Positions 50,096-59,216 of a stretch of DNA of 64,000 bases are shown in pieces; within the stretch, counting starts at the first letter, position 1, and each line of letters begins with the position of its first letter. Both the position numbers and the translations under genes were made by a program. Below the pieces are notes generated by a model, which saw only the letters and a program-made list of their open reading frames with translations, was not told where the DNA came from and searched no databases. The DNA is from Sporosarcina sp. ACRSM. GTDB lineage: Bacteria; Bacillota; Bacilli; Bacillales_A; Planococcaceae. The stretch lies in assembly GCF_022346545.1 (NCBI RefSeq), contig NZ_JAKRNU010000009.1:62001-126000 (forward strand). The letters run 5' to 3'.

Positions 50096-51418
50096 TTATG
50101 CAGAGGTTACTGATAATAAATACTGGTTGATGGTCGCTCTTAGCCGTTCGGCACGCCCGGAAGTGTTTTGAATTTCCCCTAACTGCAAGGCATACTCTTC
50201 TAAATCCCGGAAGTTCGTTTTCCCTTCAACAATTTCTTTCCCAATCCCATGATTGTAGCTGTCATAACGCGTTTCAATAAATCCATCAAGTACATTATCA
50301 TCGATCAACTTTTGCGCCACTTTTAATCCGACTGCAAAACTGTCCATCCCAGCGATATGTGCATGGAATAAATCCTCCTGTTCAAACGAGCCTCTTCTCA
50401 CTTTTGCATCGAAGTTCAATCCGCCTCGTCCCAGTCCGCCATTTTTCAAGATCTCATACATCGCTAACGTTGTGGCGTATAAGTCTGTCGGGAATTCGTC
50501 CGTATCCCAACCGAGCAATGTATCTCCTTGGTTAGCATCGACTGAACCTAGCATGCCATTGATACGGGCATAATGTAGTTCATGCTCAAAGGTATGCCCA
50601 GCTAGAGTGGCATGGTTCGCTTCAATATTAAATTTAAAATGATCTTGTAAATCGTAGGATTGTAAAAAGGCTAACCCTGTCGCCACATCGAAATCATACT
50701 GATGCTTCGACGGCTCTTTCGGCTTTGGCTCTATTAAAAATTGACCATCATAACCAATTTCCTGCGCATAATCGACCGCCATATGGAAAAAGCGACCTAA
50801 GTTATCCAATTCCAGCTTCATATTCGTATTCAATAACGTTTCATAGCCTTCGCGTCCTCCCCAGAATACGTAGTTTTCAGCCCCCAGCTCTTTAGCCACT
50901 TCCAACCCTTTTTTCACCTTGGCAGCTGAATAGGCAAATACATCGGCATTAACGGCAGTTGCAGCCCCATGAACAAAACGTGGATGTGAAAACATATTTG
51001 CCGTATTCCATAGAAGCTTTGTCTTACCTGTTTGCATATAATCTTTGATCATCGCCACAATTTCATCGAGATTCCGATAGGTTTCCCGGAGATTTGCGCC
51101 TTCTGGGGCGATGTCGACATCATGAAAGCAAAAGAAGGGAACATTTAATTTCTCAAAGAACTCAAATCCTGCTTCTACCCGAGCTTTCGCCAAATCCATA
51201 CCTTTAAACTTATCCCAAGAACGGATCATATTGCCGCTGCCAAATGGATCGGATCCATCCATTGTGAACGTATGCCAATACGCAACACCGAAACGTAAGA
51301 TTTCTTCCATCGTTTTGCCTGCCACTTTTTCTTCTGGATTATAGTATTTAAATGCAAGCGGATTGGTCGATGTATGTCCCTCATAGTTGATGCGATTGAT
51401 GTTTTCAAAATAAGTCAT
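50096..51418 (-). CDS. xylA: Xylose isomerase
   Basis: 440 residues from the ATG at 51418 ([14 protein letters not shown]) behind GGGGG. Converts D-xylose to D-xylulose. Class II enzyme: [12 protein letters not shown] carries the catalytic His-Asp, [16 protein letters not shown] and [19 protein letters not shown] hold metal ligands, and [11 protein letters not shown] and [11 protein letters not shown] are conserved. Third product of the xylose route after uptake. Confidence 0.97.
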   Translation of the reverse strand: MTYFENINRINYEGHTSTNPLAFKYYNPEEKVAGKTMEEILRFGVAYWHTFTMDGSDPFGSGNMIRSWDKFKGMDLAKARVEAGFEFFEKLNVPFFCFHDVDIAPEGANLRETYRNLDEIVAMIKDYMQTGKTKLLWNTANMFSHPRFVHGAATAVNADVFAYSAAKVKKGLEVAKELGAENYVFWGGREGYETLLNTNMKLELDNLGRFFHMAVDYAQEIGYDGQFLIEPKPKEPSKHQYDFDVATGLAFLQSYDLQDHFKFNIEANHATLAGHTFEHELHYARINGMLGSVDANQGDTLLGWDTDEFPTDLYATTLAMYEILKNGGLGRGGLNFDAKVRRGSFEQEDLFHAHIAGMDSFAVGLKVAQKLIDDNVLDGFIETRYDSYNHGIGKEIVEGKTNFRDLEEYALQLGEIQNTSGRAERLRATINQYLLSVTSA

Positions 51419-51457
51419 GTTCAATTCCCCCATATACTTTTTAGTTACAAGATCCGA

Positions 51458-52621
51458 TTACTTCTTACTAGCAATGTCAATCCAGACAGCGACAATCAGG
51501 ATGAGGCCTTTCACGATATATTGCCAGAACGTTTCAATGTTCATCATGCTCATCCCATTATCGATACTTGCCATGATCAACGCACCAATCAGCGCGCCAA
51601 CGACTTTCCCTTTCCCGCCCATTAGACTGGTTCCACCGATTACACAAGCTGCAATCGCATCGAGTTCGTACATATTTCCGGCATTTACAGTAGCCGCATT
51701 CAATCGGCTTGTTAAGATCACGCCAGCAATTCCTGCGAGTGCACCCATTGAAGTGAAAACCCATAACGTATTCCTCTTGATGTTAATACCTGACAGGGCA
51801 GCGGCCTCCGGGTTTCCACCAATTGCATACACATATCTGCCAAACGATGTTTTTGAAGAAACAAAAATAAAAACAGCCGCGAAAAAGACAACGATCAATA
51901 TAGGCGTTGGAATTCCTTGATAACGATTCAACATATAGGTTGCTAATAAAATGAAAAATGAATAGATACTTATTTTTCCATAATCGATCAGTGGCGCTGG
52001 AAGCAATAGGTCCAAATTTTTTTTTTTGGCCCGGTTCCACATAGTCCATACAATCAACAGTCCGATACTGACGACCGCCAAAATATAACCGATGGTGAAT
52101 GGAAGGTAACTATTACTAATTGCCTTAAAACTGTCATTCATCGGCGAAACCGTTTGCCCTTTGCTTAAACCGATTAGAATCCCCCGGAATATCAGCATCC
52201 CGCCTAACGTGACGATAAAGGCCGGGACAGCTCGATAAGCAACCCACCAACCTTGCCAAATACCGAAGAGCGCTCCGACAACAATCGCCGCAACGACAAC
52301 AGCAAATGTACTCCAGTCGTACCAAACATGTAAAATCGCCGCCACTCCGCCTGTTAATCCCACCAAGGAACCGACAGACAAGTCGATATGCCCCGCTACA
52401 ATGATCAATGTCATCCCGATGGCTAAAATAGCGATGACGGACATTTGAGAAAACAAGTTGGATATATTACGAGAGGATAGAAACTCTCCACCTGTAAAAA
52501 ATCCGAAAATAACGGCGATCAACACCAAAGCAATAATCAGTGTGTATGCCTGCATATCCAGTTTGAAACTTAGCTCTCTTTTTTCGTGCGCTTCTATATT
52601 CGCTGCGGGTTGCGTTTTCAC
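51458..52621 (-). CDS. xylH: Xylose ABC transporter permease
   Basis: 387 residues from a GTG at 52621 that overlaps the xylG stop by 4 nt (GTGA). About ten membrane segments with the family motifs GHIDLSVGSLVGLTGG, PAFIVTLGGMLIFRG and AIGGNPEAAALSGI of BPD_transp_2 sugar permeases. Forms the channel for XylFGH. Confidence 0.95.
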   Translation of the reverse strand: MKTQPAANIEAHEKRELSFKLDMQAYTLIIALVLIAVIFGFFTGGEFLSSRNISNLFSQMSVIAILAIGMTLIIVAGHIDLSVGSLVGLTGGVAAILHVWYDWSTFAVVVAAIVVGALFGIWQGWWVAYRAVPAFIVTLGGMLIFRGILIGLSKGQTVSPMNDSFKAISNSYLPFTIGYILAVVSIGLLIVWTMWNRAKKKNLDLLLPAPLIDYGKISIYSFFILLATYMLNRYQGIPTPILIVVFFAAVFIFVSSKTSFGRYVYAIGGNPEAAALSGINIKRNTLWVFTSMGALAGIAGVILTSRLNAATVNAGNMYELDAIAACVIGGTSLMGGKGKVVGALIGALIMASIDNGMSMMNIETFWQYIVKGLILIVAVWIDIASKK

Positions 52622-54138
52622 GACTTTTCCCCTCCTGTAGCACATGTCATTATTTTCTCTTGTGTTGCTTCTTCCCTACTGAATTCCCCAGTAATTTTCC
52701 CTTCTGCCATCACAAGAATCCGATCTGACATACCGAGTACTTCAGGTAACTCAGACGAAACAATCACGATCCCGACACCTTGACTCGCCAATTCATTGAT
52801 GATTTTATAAATCTCATACTTCGCTCCGACATCAATCCCCCTCGTCGGCTCATCTAAAATCAACACTTTCGGGTCATTTAACAACCATTTACTCAGCACA
52901 ACCTTTTGCTGGTTTCCACCGCTTAGTTGTCCAACCAACGCCTCCAGATTGGGCGCTTTCAAATTCATTTTATATGTAATATCCCCAGCCGTTTTCACTT
53001 CCAAGGCATTATCGATCACCTTTAATTTCATCATTTTGTTCAAGGCGGCGAGTGTTGTGTTTTTAGTAATATCCATCCCTAAAACAAGGCCGTAGCGCTT
53101 TCGGTCTTCAGAAACATAAGCCAATCCTTCTCTAATCGCATCTGCCGGATTTTTGATAGAAGTTTCCTTTCCATCTATCAAAACCGTCCCGGTCGGATTT
53201 CCCTTCAAGCCGCCAAACAAGCTCATGAATAATTCCGTCCGTCCAGCACCCATCAGACCTGAAAAGCCAAGTATTTCACCTTTTTTCAGCGTAAATGAAA
53301 CATCATTAATTATTTTTTTACCGTGATGATCCGTTACTGTATAATTTTTGACGTCGAGTATGTTTTCAGAACTGATCGGGCGTGCTTCATAAGGGAAAAG
53401 CTCTGTCAATTCACGGCCTACCATTTTCGTGATAATCATTTCTTCCGACAAGTCTTCGATCCGGTCCGTACTGACGGTTTGCCCGTCTCTTATGATCGTC
53501 ACAGTATCCGCCAATGTCATGACTTCGCCCAATTTATGAGAAATATAGATGCAAGTGACACCCTCTGCGCGCAAATCATTGAGCAATTTTATTAAAATAT
53601 CGACATCGCTTTCTGTTAAGGCAGCTGTAGGTTCATCCAATATAAGAATCTCTGTCTTTTGGGTCAACGCCTTCGCAATTTCAATCAGCTGTTGTTTCCC
53701 TACTGTCAAATGCCCCACTTTTGTTTGTGGGTCAATATCCAATCCAATATGATTCAACCACTTTTGGGCTTCCGCATAGATTTTATTCCAATCAATAATT
53801 TTCGCTCTCATTAGGTCATGGCTTAAAAATAAATTCTCAGCTACTGACATTTCTTCCACCAAGGCAAGCTCTTGATAGATAATGGACACACCTGCATTTT
53901 GCGATTCTTTAATCGATTTAAGCTCTACCTTTTGACCGTTTATCAAAATGTCACCGTCATACGTCCCGTGTGGATAGACGCCGCTTAACACTTTCATTAA
54001 AGTGGATTTACCCGCGCCATTCTCACCACATAAAGCATGAATTTCACCTTTCCGCACTGAAAATGTGACATGATCAAGTGCACGTACACCCGGAAATTCT
54101 TTTGTAATGGCTTTCATTTGAAGTGCGTAATTTTCCAT
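52618..54138 (-). CDS. xylG: Xylose ABC transporter ATPase, two nucleotide-binding domains
   Basis: 506 residues. First domain: GENGAGKSTLMKVLSG, LTVGKQQLIEIAKAL, LILDEPTAAL. Second domain: degenerate Walker A GLMGAGRTELF, LSGGNQQKVVLSKWL, LILDEPTRGIDVGAK. This duplicated arrangement with one degenerate site is standard for ribose/xylose-type importers. Follows xylF after a short GC hairpin. Confidence 0.96.
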   Translation of the reverse strand: MENYALQMKAITKEFPGVRALDHVTFSVRKGEIHALCGENGAGKSTLMKVLSGVYPHGTYDGDILINGQKVELKSIKESQNAGVSIIYQELALVEEMSVAENLFLSHDLMRAKIIDWNKIYAEAQKWLNHIGLDIDPQTKVGHLTVGKQQLIEIAKALTQKTEILILDEPTAALTESDVDILIKLLNDLRAEGVTCIYISHKLGEVMTLADTVTIIRDGQTVSTDRIEDLSEEMIITKMVGRELTELFPYEARPISSENILDVKNYTVTDHHGKKIINDVSFTLKKGEILGFSGLMGAGRTELFMSLFGGLKGNPTGTVLIDGKETSIKNPADAIREGLAYVSEDRKRYGLVLGMDITKNTTLAALNKMMKLKVIDNALEVKTAGDITYKMNLKAPNLEALVGQLSGGNQQKVVLSKWLLNDPKVLILDEPTRGIDVGAKYEIYKIINELASQGVGIVIVSSELPEVLGMSDRILVMAEGKITGEFSREEATQEKIMTCATGGEKS

Positions 54139-54173
54139 TTCAGATTTCCACTCCTAAAATAGATAAATTGAAA

Positions 54174-54191
54174 GGGGGAATACAATCCCCC
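54174..54191 (-). other. GC stem-loop between xylF and xylG
   Basis: Minus strand GGGGGA-TTGTAT-TCCCCC followed by TTTCAATTT. Probably partial termination or a stabilising 3' end that keeps xylF mRNA in excess over transporter core genes. Confidence 0.55.
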
Positions 54192-54205
54192 CTGAAAAGG
54201 TCTAA

Positions 54206-55297
54206 TTATGGGCGTGATGGACGCTCATCTTCTGGAACATTTTTATAAACATCGTCATAAGCATGAAATTTGTCTTTGATCAATGTGTCAACGATATTTT
54301 CTTGACCGACCTTGATCGGATCTAATTTAATGAAAGGAACATCAATTTTTCCATTGTTAACCGTGGAATCCGAAGTTATGGTTTCACCTTTCGCCAATTG
54401 CACTGCCACTTCAGCACATTTGGTCGCGATGGCTTTGATCGGTTTATAGACAGTCATCGTTTGCGTTCCTTCAGCAATTCGTTGAACACCCGCAAGGTCT
54501 GCATCTTGTCCCGAAATCACAACCTTACCTGCCAATCCTTGAGCGTCTAGCGCCTGAATAGCTCCGCCAGCCGTATTGTCATTTGAGGCAACAATCGCAT
54601 CAATGTCATTTTTATTGGCTGTTAATGCATTTTCAGTGATTTTCAGCGCTTCGTTCGCATCCCAACCTTTTGCCCATTGATCACCGATAATTTCGATGTC
54701 CCCTTTGTCAACGAGTGGCTGGATAATGTTCATTTGGCCTTCTCTGAACATTTTTGCATTGTTGTCTGTTGGTGATCCGCCCATCAAGAAATACTTTCCA
54801 GTCGGTACTTTCTCCACCAAATATTCGGCTTGCATTTCACCTACACGGACATTGTCAAAAGAGACATAAGCGTCAATATCCGCTCCGTTCACAAGACGGT
54901 CATACGCTAATACAGGGATCCCTTCGCTCTTTGCTTTATCGACAACCGGTGATAAGGCATCCGAGTTGATTGCGATGATGACCAATGCATCGATATCCTG
55001 TGATAACATGTTCTGAATTTGCGATAATTGTTTTTCCTCGTCCCCATTTGCAGATTGTACAACGACCTCTGCTCCAAGTTCTTCTGCTTTCGCAACAAAG
55101 AAATCACGGTCATGCTGCCAGCGTTCCAACGTCAAGTCAGATACGGAAAGTCCAATTTTTAGTTTGCCATCGGGCTTTTCCCCTCCACTTTTGTCCGTTT
55201 CTTCTGCTGGTGTGCCAGCATCTTGTCCACAAGCCGCAAGAATCAGCATCATGATTAAAAGTAAAACGATCGATTGTAACCCCTTACATCTTTTCAT
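54206..55297 (-). CDS. xylF: Xylose-binding lipoprotein
   Basis: 363 residues from the ATG at 55297 (MKRCKGLQSIV) with AAAAGGGGG upstream. Signal peptide with lipobox LAAC (lipidated Cys about 23), then a type I periplasmic-binding-protein fold: KIGLSVSDLTLERWQHDRDFF start, LVIIAINSDALSP, VLAYDRLV, and VISGQDADLAGVQRI. The close match in pattern to XylF of other bacteria, plus its operon, gives the ligand. First gene of the xyl operon, transcribed away from xylR. Confidence 0.94.
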   Translation of the reverse strand: MKRCKGLQSIVLLLIMMLILAACGQDAGTPAEETDKSGGEKPDGKLKIGLSVSDLTLERWQHDRDFFVAKAEELGAEVVVQSANGDEEKQLSQIQNMLSQDIDALVIIAINSDALSPVVDKAKSEGIPVLAYDRLVNGADIDAYVSFDNVRVGEMQAEYLVEKVPTGKYFLMGGSPTDNNAKMFREGQMNIIQPLVDKGDIEIIGDQWAKGWDANEALKITENALTANKNDIDAIVASNDNTAGGAIQALDAQGLAGKVVISGQDADLAGVQRIAEGTQTMTVYKPIKAIATKCAEVAVQLAKGETITSDSTVNNGKIDVPFIKLDPIKVGQENIVDTLIKDKFHAYDDVYKNVPEDERPSRP

Positions 55298-55347
55298 AAT
55301 TGAAAAATCCCCCTTTTCCAAATTGTGCTACCTAACAATCTATTTTG

Positions 55348-55398
55348 AGTTTAGCACCAAAAACTTAGTTTGTCTATCTAATAAACTAAGTTTATAGT
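55348..55398. promoter_or_regulatory. XylR operator with overlapping divergent promoters
   Basis: Inverted repeat AACTTAGTTT (55362-55371) / AAACTAAGTT (55383-55392), 11-nt spacer, matches the Firmicute XylR operator pattern TTAGTTT-N-AAACTAA. xylF promoter on the minus strand: TAGACA (55376-55371), 17 nt, TAAACT (55353-55348). xylR promoter on the plus strand: TTGTCT (55370-55375), 17 nt, TATAGT (55393-55398). One bound dimer would cover both -35 boxes. Confidence 0.85.
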
Positions 55399-55449
55399 AC
55401 AATATTTTCAACAGACAGAATTGTTAATAATATAGAAAATGGTGAAGTC

Positions 55450-56634
55450 ATGAAACAAATTACTTGGAATCAACATGTCGTCAAAAGAATGAATAAAGAG
55501 ATCGTCTTACAATCCATTATCGGACTCGCCCCTTTATCCCGCGCTGAAATTGCACAACGATCCGGCTTAAACAAAGCTACCGTTTCCTCCTTGGTAAACG
55601 AACTGATCGAGGAAGAACTGATTTATGAGTCAGGCACCGGTGAATCAAGCGGAGGTAGACGACCTGTCATCCTTTTATTTAATGAACAAGCGGGTTATTC
55701 AATTGGCCTCGATATAGGGGTAAATTATATGCTAGGCATTGTGACAGATTTGGTTGGGAATGTCATCTATGAAGTAAATCAAACCATGGATACTGACCTT
55801 CCATTTCAAGAGCAAATGAAACTTGTTATTGATACAATCACAACACTTATCAGCCACACACCTAAAAGCAGGTATGGTGTGATCGGCATCGGTATTGGTG
55901 TACCTGGGATTGTTGATAACCATGGAAAAGTATTGCTGGCACCAAACTTGAAGTGGGAGGATGTAGATTTATTAAAAATGCTTGAAGAAGAATTTGATTA
56001 TCCTATCCTTGTCGAAAATGAGGCAAATGCTGGGGCCTACGGAGAAATGCGGTTTGGAGCGGGACTGGAATGCAGCAATCTAATCTATGTAAGTGCCGGA
56101 ATAGGAATTGGTGTGGGCATCATCTTAAATGGAGAACTCTACCGTGGCATGAATGGTTACTCGGGCGAAAGCGGTCATATGACCATTGTCAAAAATGGCC
56201 GAAAATGCAATTGCGGCAGTAACGGTTGCTGGGAGGCCTATGCTTCCGAGCATGCACTTTTACGACAAGCAAAGGACTTCTCACATTTAGCAGAAGCCAG
56301 TCTTGAACAATTGATCGGTTTTGCGGAAAACAATGATAAAGATGCACGCGCTCTCTTAGAAGAAATCGGTTGTAATATGAGCACCGGAATTACAAACCTG
56401 ATCAAGACATTCAATCCTCAACTTGTCATCATAGGAAATCGGTTAGCTAAAGCGGAGAGCTGGATACAAAACGCCATTATCAAAACCGCTAAACAAGAAT
56501 TGATGCCCTTTCACCAAGCCGATATGAACATCCGTTTTTCAAAGCTATCCGACTACTCGGCAGCACTTGGTGTATCTGCTTTTGCCATAGAGGAGTTTCT
56601 TAAAATCGACCAAGCAGCACTTACCAACACGTAA
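55450..56634 (+). CDS. xylR: Xylose operon repressor (ROK family)
   Basis: 394 residues, ATG at 55450. N-terminal winged helix-turn-helix (about 15-75, LSRAEIAQRSGLNKATVSSL) followed by the ROK sugar-binding domain: GLDIGVNYMLGIVTD, GIGVPGIVDNHGK, the zinc site GHMTIVKNGRKCNCGSNGCW (CxCGxxGCxE form) and ISAGIG-type loop VSAGIGIGVGIILNGE. Xylose binding releases it from the operator. Divergent from xylF and probably self-regulated. Confidence 0.95.
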   Translation: MKQITWNQHVVKRMNKEIVLQSIIGLAPLSRAEIAQRSGLNKATVSSLVNELIEEELIYESGTGESSGGRRPVILLFNEQAGYSIGLDIGVNYMLGIVTDLVGNVIYEVNQTMDTDLPFQEQMKLVIDTITTLISHTPKSRYGVIGIGIGVPGIVDNHGKVLLAPNLKWEDVDLLKMLEEEFDYPILVENEANAGAYGEMRFGAGLECSNLIYVSAGIGIGVGIILNGELYRGMNGYSGESGHMTIVKNGRKCNCGSNGCWEAYASEHALLRQAKDFSHLAEASLEQLIGFAENNDKDARALLEEIGCNMSTGITNLIKTFNPQLVIIGNRLAKAESWIQNAIIKTAKQELMPFHQADMNIRFSKLSDYSAALGVSAFAIEEFLKIDQAALTNT

Positions 56635-56818
56635 GGAATCTTAAAGTCGACCATTTACTAAACAATGTATCGTAGAAAGTTCATAACATCTTAGGCGAAC
56701 TTCTCAACGCTTTTCATAATCGAAGCAACACTCTTTTCTCTCATTATTCAGTGAAATATATTTCCTTTACATTGGAAAATGTGATAGTTTAAAAGGATAC
56801 AGTGAAAGGATGATGAAC

Positions 56819-57292
56819 ATGGCACAAGTTGAAAGTTTCTTACTCGATCATACAAAAGTGAAAGCCCCATACGTGCGTCTTGCGGGAACCGAACAGCATG
56901 AGAAAGGCAGTTCCCTCCAAAAGTACGACTTACGATTTTTACAACCCAACCAGGACGCAATGCCGACTTCCGCAGTTCATACACTCGAGCATCTGCTCGC
57001 GACGTATATGCGCGATGAACTCAAAGGGATTGTCGACATTTCACCAATGGGGTGCAGAACTGGATTTTACATGATCATCTGGGATGAGCATGAGCCAAAA
57101 GAAATCGCTGCTGCGCTGACAAAAGTGTTGGAAAAAGTGATCACAACCGAGCATATCCCTGCAGTCTCCGCCCTCGAATGCGGAAACTACCGCGATCACT
57201 CCCTCTTCGCCGCACAAGAATATGCGAAGATGGTTGTGGAAGCCGGATTAAGTGACGATCCTTTCCGCGCGGAAGAAGCAATCGCCCGTTAA
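56819..57292 (+). CDS. luxS: S-ribosylhomocysteine lyase
   Basis: 157 residues from the ATG at 56819, chosen over the ATG at 56810 because AAAGG precedes it by 9 nt and the family starts here. Cleaves S-ribosylhomocysteine to homocysteine and DPD, the autoinducer-2 precursor. Metal ligands His54 and His58 with catalytic Glu57 (HTLEH), Cys79 in MGCRTGF and Cys121 in ECGNYRDHS are all present. Monocistronic, with a TTTACA-type promoter about 40 bp upstream and its own terminator. Confidence 0.97.
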   Translation: MAQVESFLLDHTKVKAPYVRLAGTEQHEKGSSLQKYDLRFLQPNQDAMPTSAVHTLEHLLATYMRDELKGIVDISPMGCRTGFYMIIWDEHEPKEIAAALTKVLEKVITTEHIPAVSALECGNYRDHSLFAAQEYAKMVVEAGLSDDPFRAEEAIAR

Positions 57293-57312
57293 TAGGAACA
57301 ACTATAAATAAT

Positions 57313-57361
57313 CAGCAGGAGGCCTCTTATTTCGATAAGTGGGCCTTCTGCTGTTTTTTTT
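57313..57361 (+). terminator. luxS terminator
   Basis: CAGCAGGAGGCC..TTAT pairs with ATAAGTGGGCCTTCTGCTG, then eight T. Confidence 0.93.
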
Positions 57362-57472
57362 AATAAAAATGAAAAAATTTAATAATTTGAAGGTATTTTC
57401 TCTGCTGAGTGGGAATGTAATAGAGTAAGTAGGAATTTGTTTTAGTGAATATCAAAACTAGGGGATGGTTAG

Positions 57473-58213
57473 ATGAAAAGATTATGTCTTTCTCTGCTCG
57501 TACTTGTTTTGCTTTTGACTCAGACACCCATGACACAAGCGACAGCCTATCATATGCCTGACGGAACACAGACAAACCATGATTCCATCAACACCTCGCT
57601 ACTTTTGTTCGATATAGGCTCCTTCAAAAACTTGCAGGATTATTTTTATTCCTTTATGGCCTTAAGTTGGACAACCGACTATACAGAAGGAATCGCCAAT
57701 GCTGAGCCCACTATTGATAAGGAAACCGACGAATCGCCTGAACCAAGCTCTACCAGTTATTTGTTGGATACATCCAAAACATATACATGGACTTCCTATG
57801 TTGACGGCCAAACGACTCTTTCAACTATCGCCTATTCCGATGAAATTTACGAAGAACAACCGGAGTGGGATCAATGGAAAGAAACGATAGACGGTGAAAC
57901 GAGCTACTTTCTTATGAAAGAAACGGAAGAAGGTTTGTATACGGGATACCCTTATTCCGAATATTATTCTGATTTAAGGTATCCTTTATTTGAAGGGAAA
58001 ACTTGGGATACTTCTGATGAAGAAATCGACTTCAATACGTACACCGTCACGGCGATGGATCTGGATGTCACGGTGAAAGCAGGCACGTTCCATGATGTCG
58101 TCCAAGTGGATGCCTCTCATGGATGGACGTTCTTTTATGCGCCTGATATCGGTTTGATCAAGACGGAGCAGAATGGAACAGTCATGAATGAGCTTAGTAA
58201 GTTGCAAGATTAA
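57473..58213 (+). CDS. Secreted protein of unknown function
   Basis: 246 residues, ATG behind GGGGATGG. Signal peptide 1-24 (ending TQATA). The mature protein is acidic and Tyr/Thr/Asp-rich, with no recognised catalytic motif. A C-terminal stretch (about 195-240, TVTAMDLDVTVKAGTFHDVV in its core, then FFYAPDIGLIKTEQNG) follows a pattern seen in secreted Bacillales beta-sandwich proteins, where a 'modified threshold' loop precedes an APGVG/APDIGL turn. Monocistronic. I do not recognise the family with certainty. Confidence 0.65.
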   Translation: MKRLCLSLLVLVLLLTQTPMTQATAYHMPDGTQTNHDSINTSLLLFDIGSFKNLQDYFYSFMALSWTTDYTEGIANAEPTIDKETDESPEPSSTSYLLDTSKTYTWTSYVDGQTTLSTIAYSDEIYEEQPEWDQWKETIDGETSYFLMKETEEGLYTGYPYSEYYSDLRYPLFEGKTWDTSDEEIDFNTYTVTAMDLDVTVKAGTFHDVVQVDASHGWTFFYAPDIGLIKTEQNGTVMNELSKLQD

Positions 58214-58218
58214 TTTGG

Positions 58219-58256
58219 AAACGGCTGCGCATTAATTGCCAGCCGTTTTTCTTTTT
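58219..58256 (+). terminator. Terminator after the secreted unknown gene
   Basis: AAACGGCTG pairs with CAGCCGTTT around a small inner GCATTAATTGC hairpin, then TTCTTTTTG. Confidence 0.9.
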
Positions 58257-58319
58257 GAAAATTTTTGTCCACTTTCTTCCCCTTTCGTTCTATATAAAGG
58301 GTGAAAGGAGGTGATCGAG

Positions 58320-58538
58320 ATGGCGACAATCGAATTTAAAGAAGCGGTCGGTCGAGTTTATTTCGATGGCGGGTTAACGGAAGATGGAAAACTCATCCGC
58401 AAATCGAAAACGTATCGGAATATTGTAGAAAACGTCGAGGCAGATGCTTTGTACAATGCACTGCAAGCACTTGGACAATTATCGGAACTTCCATTCATTG
58501 GGGCGGAAAAAGTGGAAACTTCAAGTGTGATGGGCTAA
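58320..58538 (+). CDS. DUF1659-family small protein
   Basis: 72 residues from the ATG at 58320; the ribosome binding site AAAGGAGGTGAT is a near-perfect anti-16S match, which rules out the GTG at 58311 inside it. Starts MATIEFKEAVGRVYF and contains GKLIRKSKTYRNIVENV, the DUF1659 pattern. First of a trio (DUF1659, DUF2922, YvrJ) that occurs together in many Bacillales. Function unknown; very strong translation signals suggest abundance. Confidence 0.85.
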   Translation: MATIEFKEAVGRVYFDGGLTEDGKLIRKSKTYRNIVENVEADALYNALQALGQLSELPFIGAEKVETSSVMG

Positions 58539-58594
58539 GCCTGCCAATTGGCTAACGCTATCATGCAACACTCATTTTAAAGGAGGATTCGGAA

Positions 58595-58813
58595 ATGGCT
58601 AAAACCTTACAACTGAACTTCAGTACAGCTACCGGCAAAAATGTGATGCTGACCGTGGATGAACCACGTGAAGATCTGACGGCTCCCGAAATCGAAGCAG
58701 TCATGCAGGATATCATCACTTCCGGTGTATTCGAAGTGGATGGATCACCATTGGAAACAGCGAAGAACGCCCGCATCGTCGAGCGTAATGTCACCGAAAT
58801 TGTAGGAAGCTAA
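58595..58813 (+). CDS. DUF2922-family small protein
   Basis: 72 residues, ATG behind AAAGGAGG. MAKTLQLNFSTATGKNVMLTV and the central PREDLTAPEIEAVMQDII match DUF2922. Length equals its upstream neighbour, and both look like small beta/alpha proteins. Followed by a terminator, so the first two genes are expressed more than the third. Confidence 0.85.
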   Translation: MAKTLQLNFSTATGKNVMLTVDEPREDLTAPEIEAVMQDIITSGVFEVDGSPLETAKNARIVERNVTEIVGS

Positions 58814-58821
58814 CTTGCTAC

Positions 58822-58859
58822 AACCGGTTCACCAGTTTTCGGACTGGGAACCGGTTTTT
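58822..58859 (+). terminator. Terminator after the DUF2922 gene
   Basis: AACCGGTTC-CCAGT pairs with ACTGG-GAACCGGTT, followed by TTTC; read-through would express the YvrJ-like gene. Confidence 0.85.
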
Positions 58860-58887
58860 CATCTTATCCAAGAGAGGAGGAAACGGG

Positions 58888-59016
58888 ATGGAACAATGGA
58901 TACAACTCATACAGGAAATCGGCTTCCCGATTTTCGTTTCGTTCTATCTATTGCACCGGCTCGAAACAAAACTCGTCGCCATCCATGATGCACTTGTTGC
59001 GTTGAAGGAGAAATGA
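58888..59016 (+). CDS. YvrJ-family small membrane protein
   Basis: 42 residues, ATG at 58888 with GAGAGGAGG upstream. MEQWIQLIQEIGFPIFVSFY is one amphipathic/transmembrane helix followed by LLHRLETKLVAIHDALVALK, exactly the YvrJ pattern (GFPI..SFYLL.RLE.K). It sits after DUF1659 and DUF2922 genes as in other Bacillales. It resembles phage holin-like or bacteriocin-like (BhlA/UviB-type) small proteins; no function is established. Confidence 0.85.
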   Translation: MEQWIQLIQEIGFPIFVSFYLLHRLETKLVAIHDALVALKEK

Positions 59017-59042
59017 TGAGAGGAAACGTTGCTTACTTCCCC

Positions 59043-59097
59043 GTGAAAAAAAGCAGAATCGGCATATTGAAAGCAATGCCGGTTCTGCTTTTTCACG
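59043..59097 (+). terminator. Terminator after the YvrJ-family gene
   Basis: GTGAAAAA-AGCAGAA-CGGCAT pairs with ATGCCG-TTCTGCT-TTTTCAC. A 30-codon frame inside it is not a gene. Confidence 0.85.
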
Positions 59098-59144
59098 TTC
59101 CTATCTAGGTATCTTGTGAATAATTCAGTAATGAATCCAATTAA

Positions 59145-59160
59145 TTGAAAGCGCTTCCAA
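59145..59160. promoter_or_regulatory. cre-like sequence (CcpA), orphan position
   Basis: TTGAAAGCGCTTCCAA fits the cre consensus TG-N-AA-N-CG-N-W-W-N-CA. It lies 57 bp downstream of the MFS gene's stop and not at an obvious promoter, so function is doubtful. Confidence 0.4.
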
Positions 59161-59216
59161 CAAAATGAAGATGAATTATGGCTAGCACAATCAACACTGG
59201 CTCCCGTGATGATAAT

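Noticed and set aside
59017-59109. 30-codon frame after the YvrJ-family gene
   Set aside because: It is contained in the terminator hairpin and has no ribosome binding site of its own.
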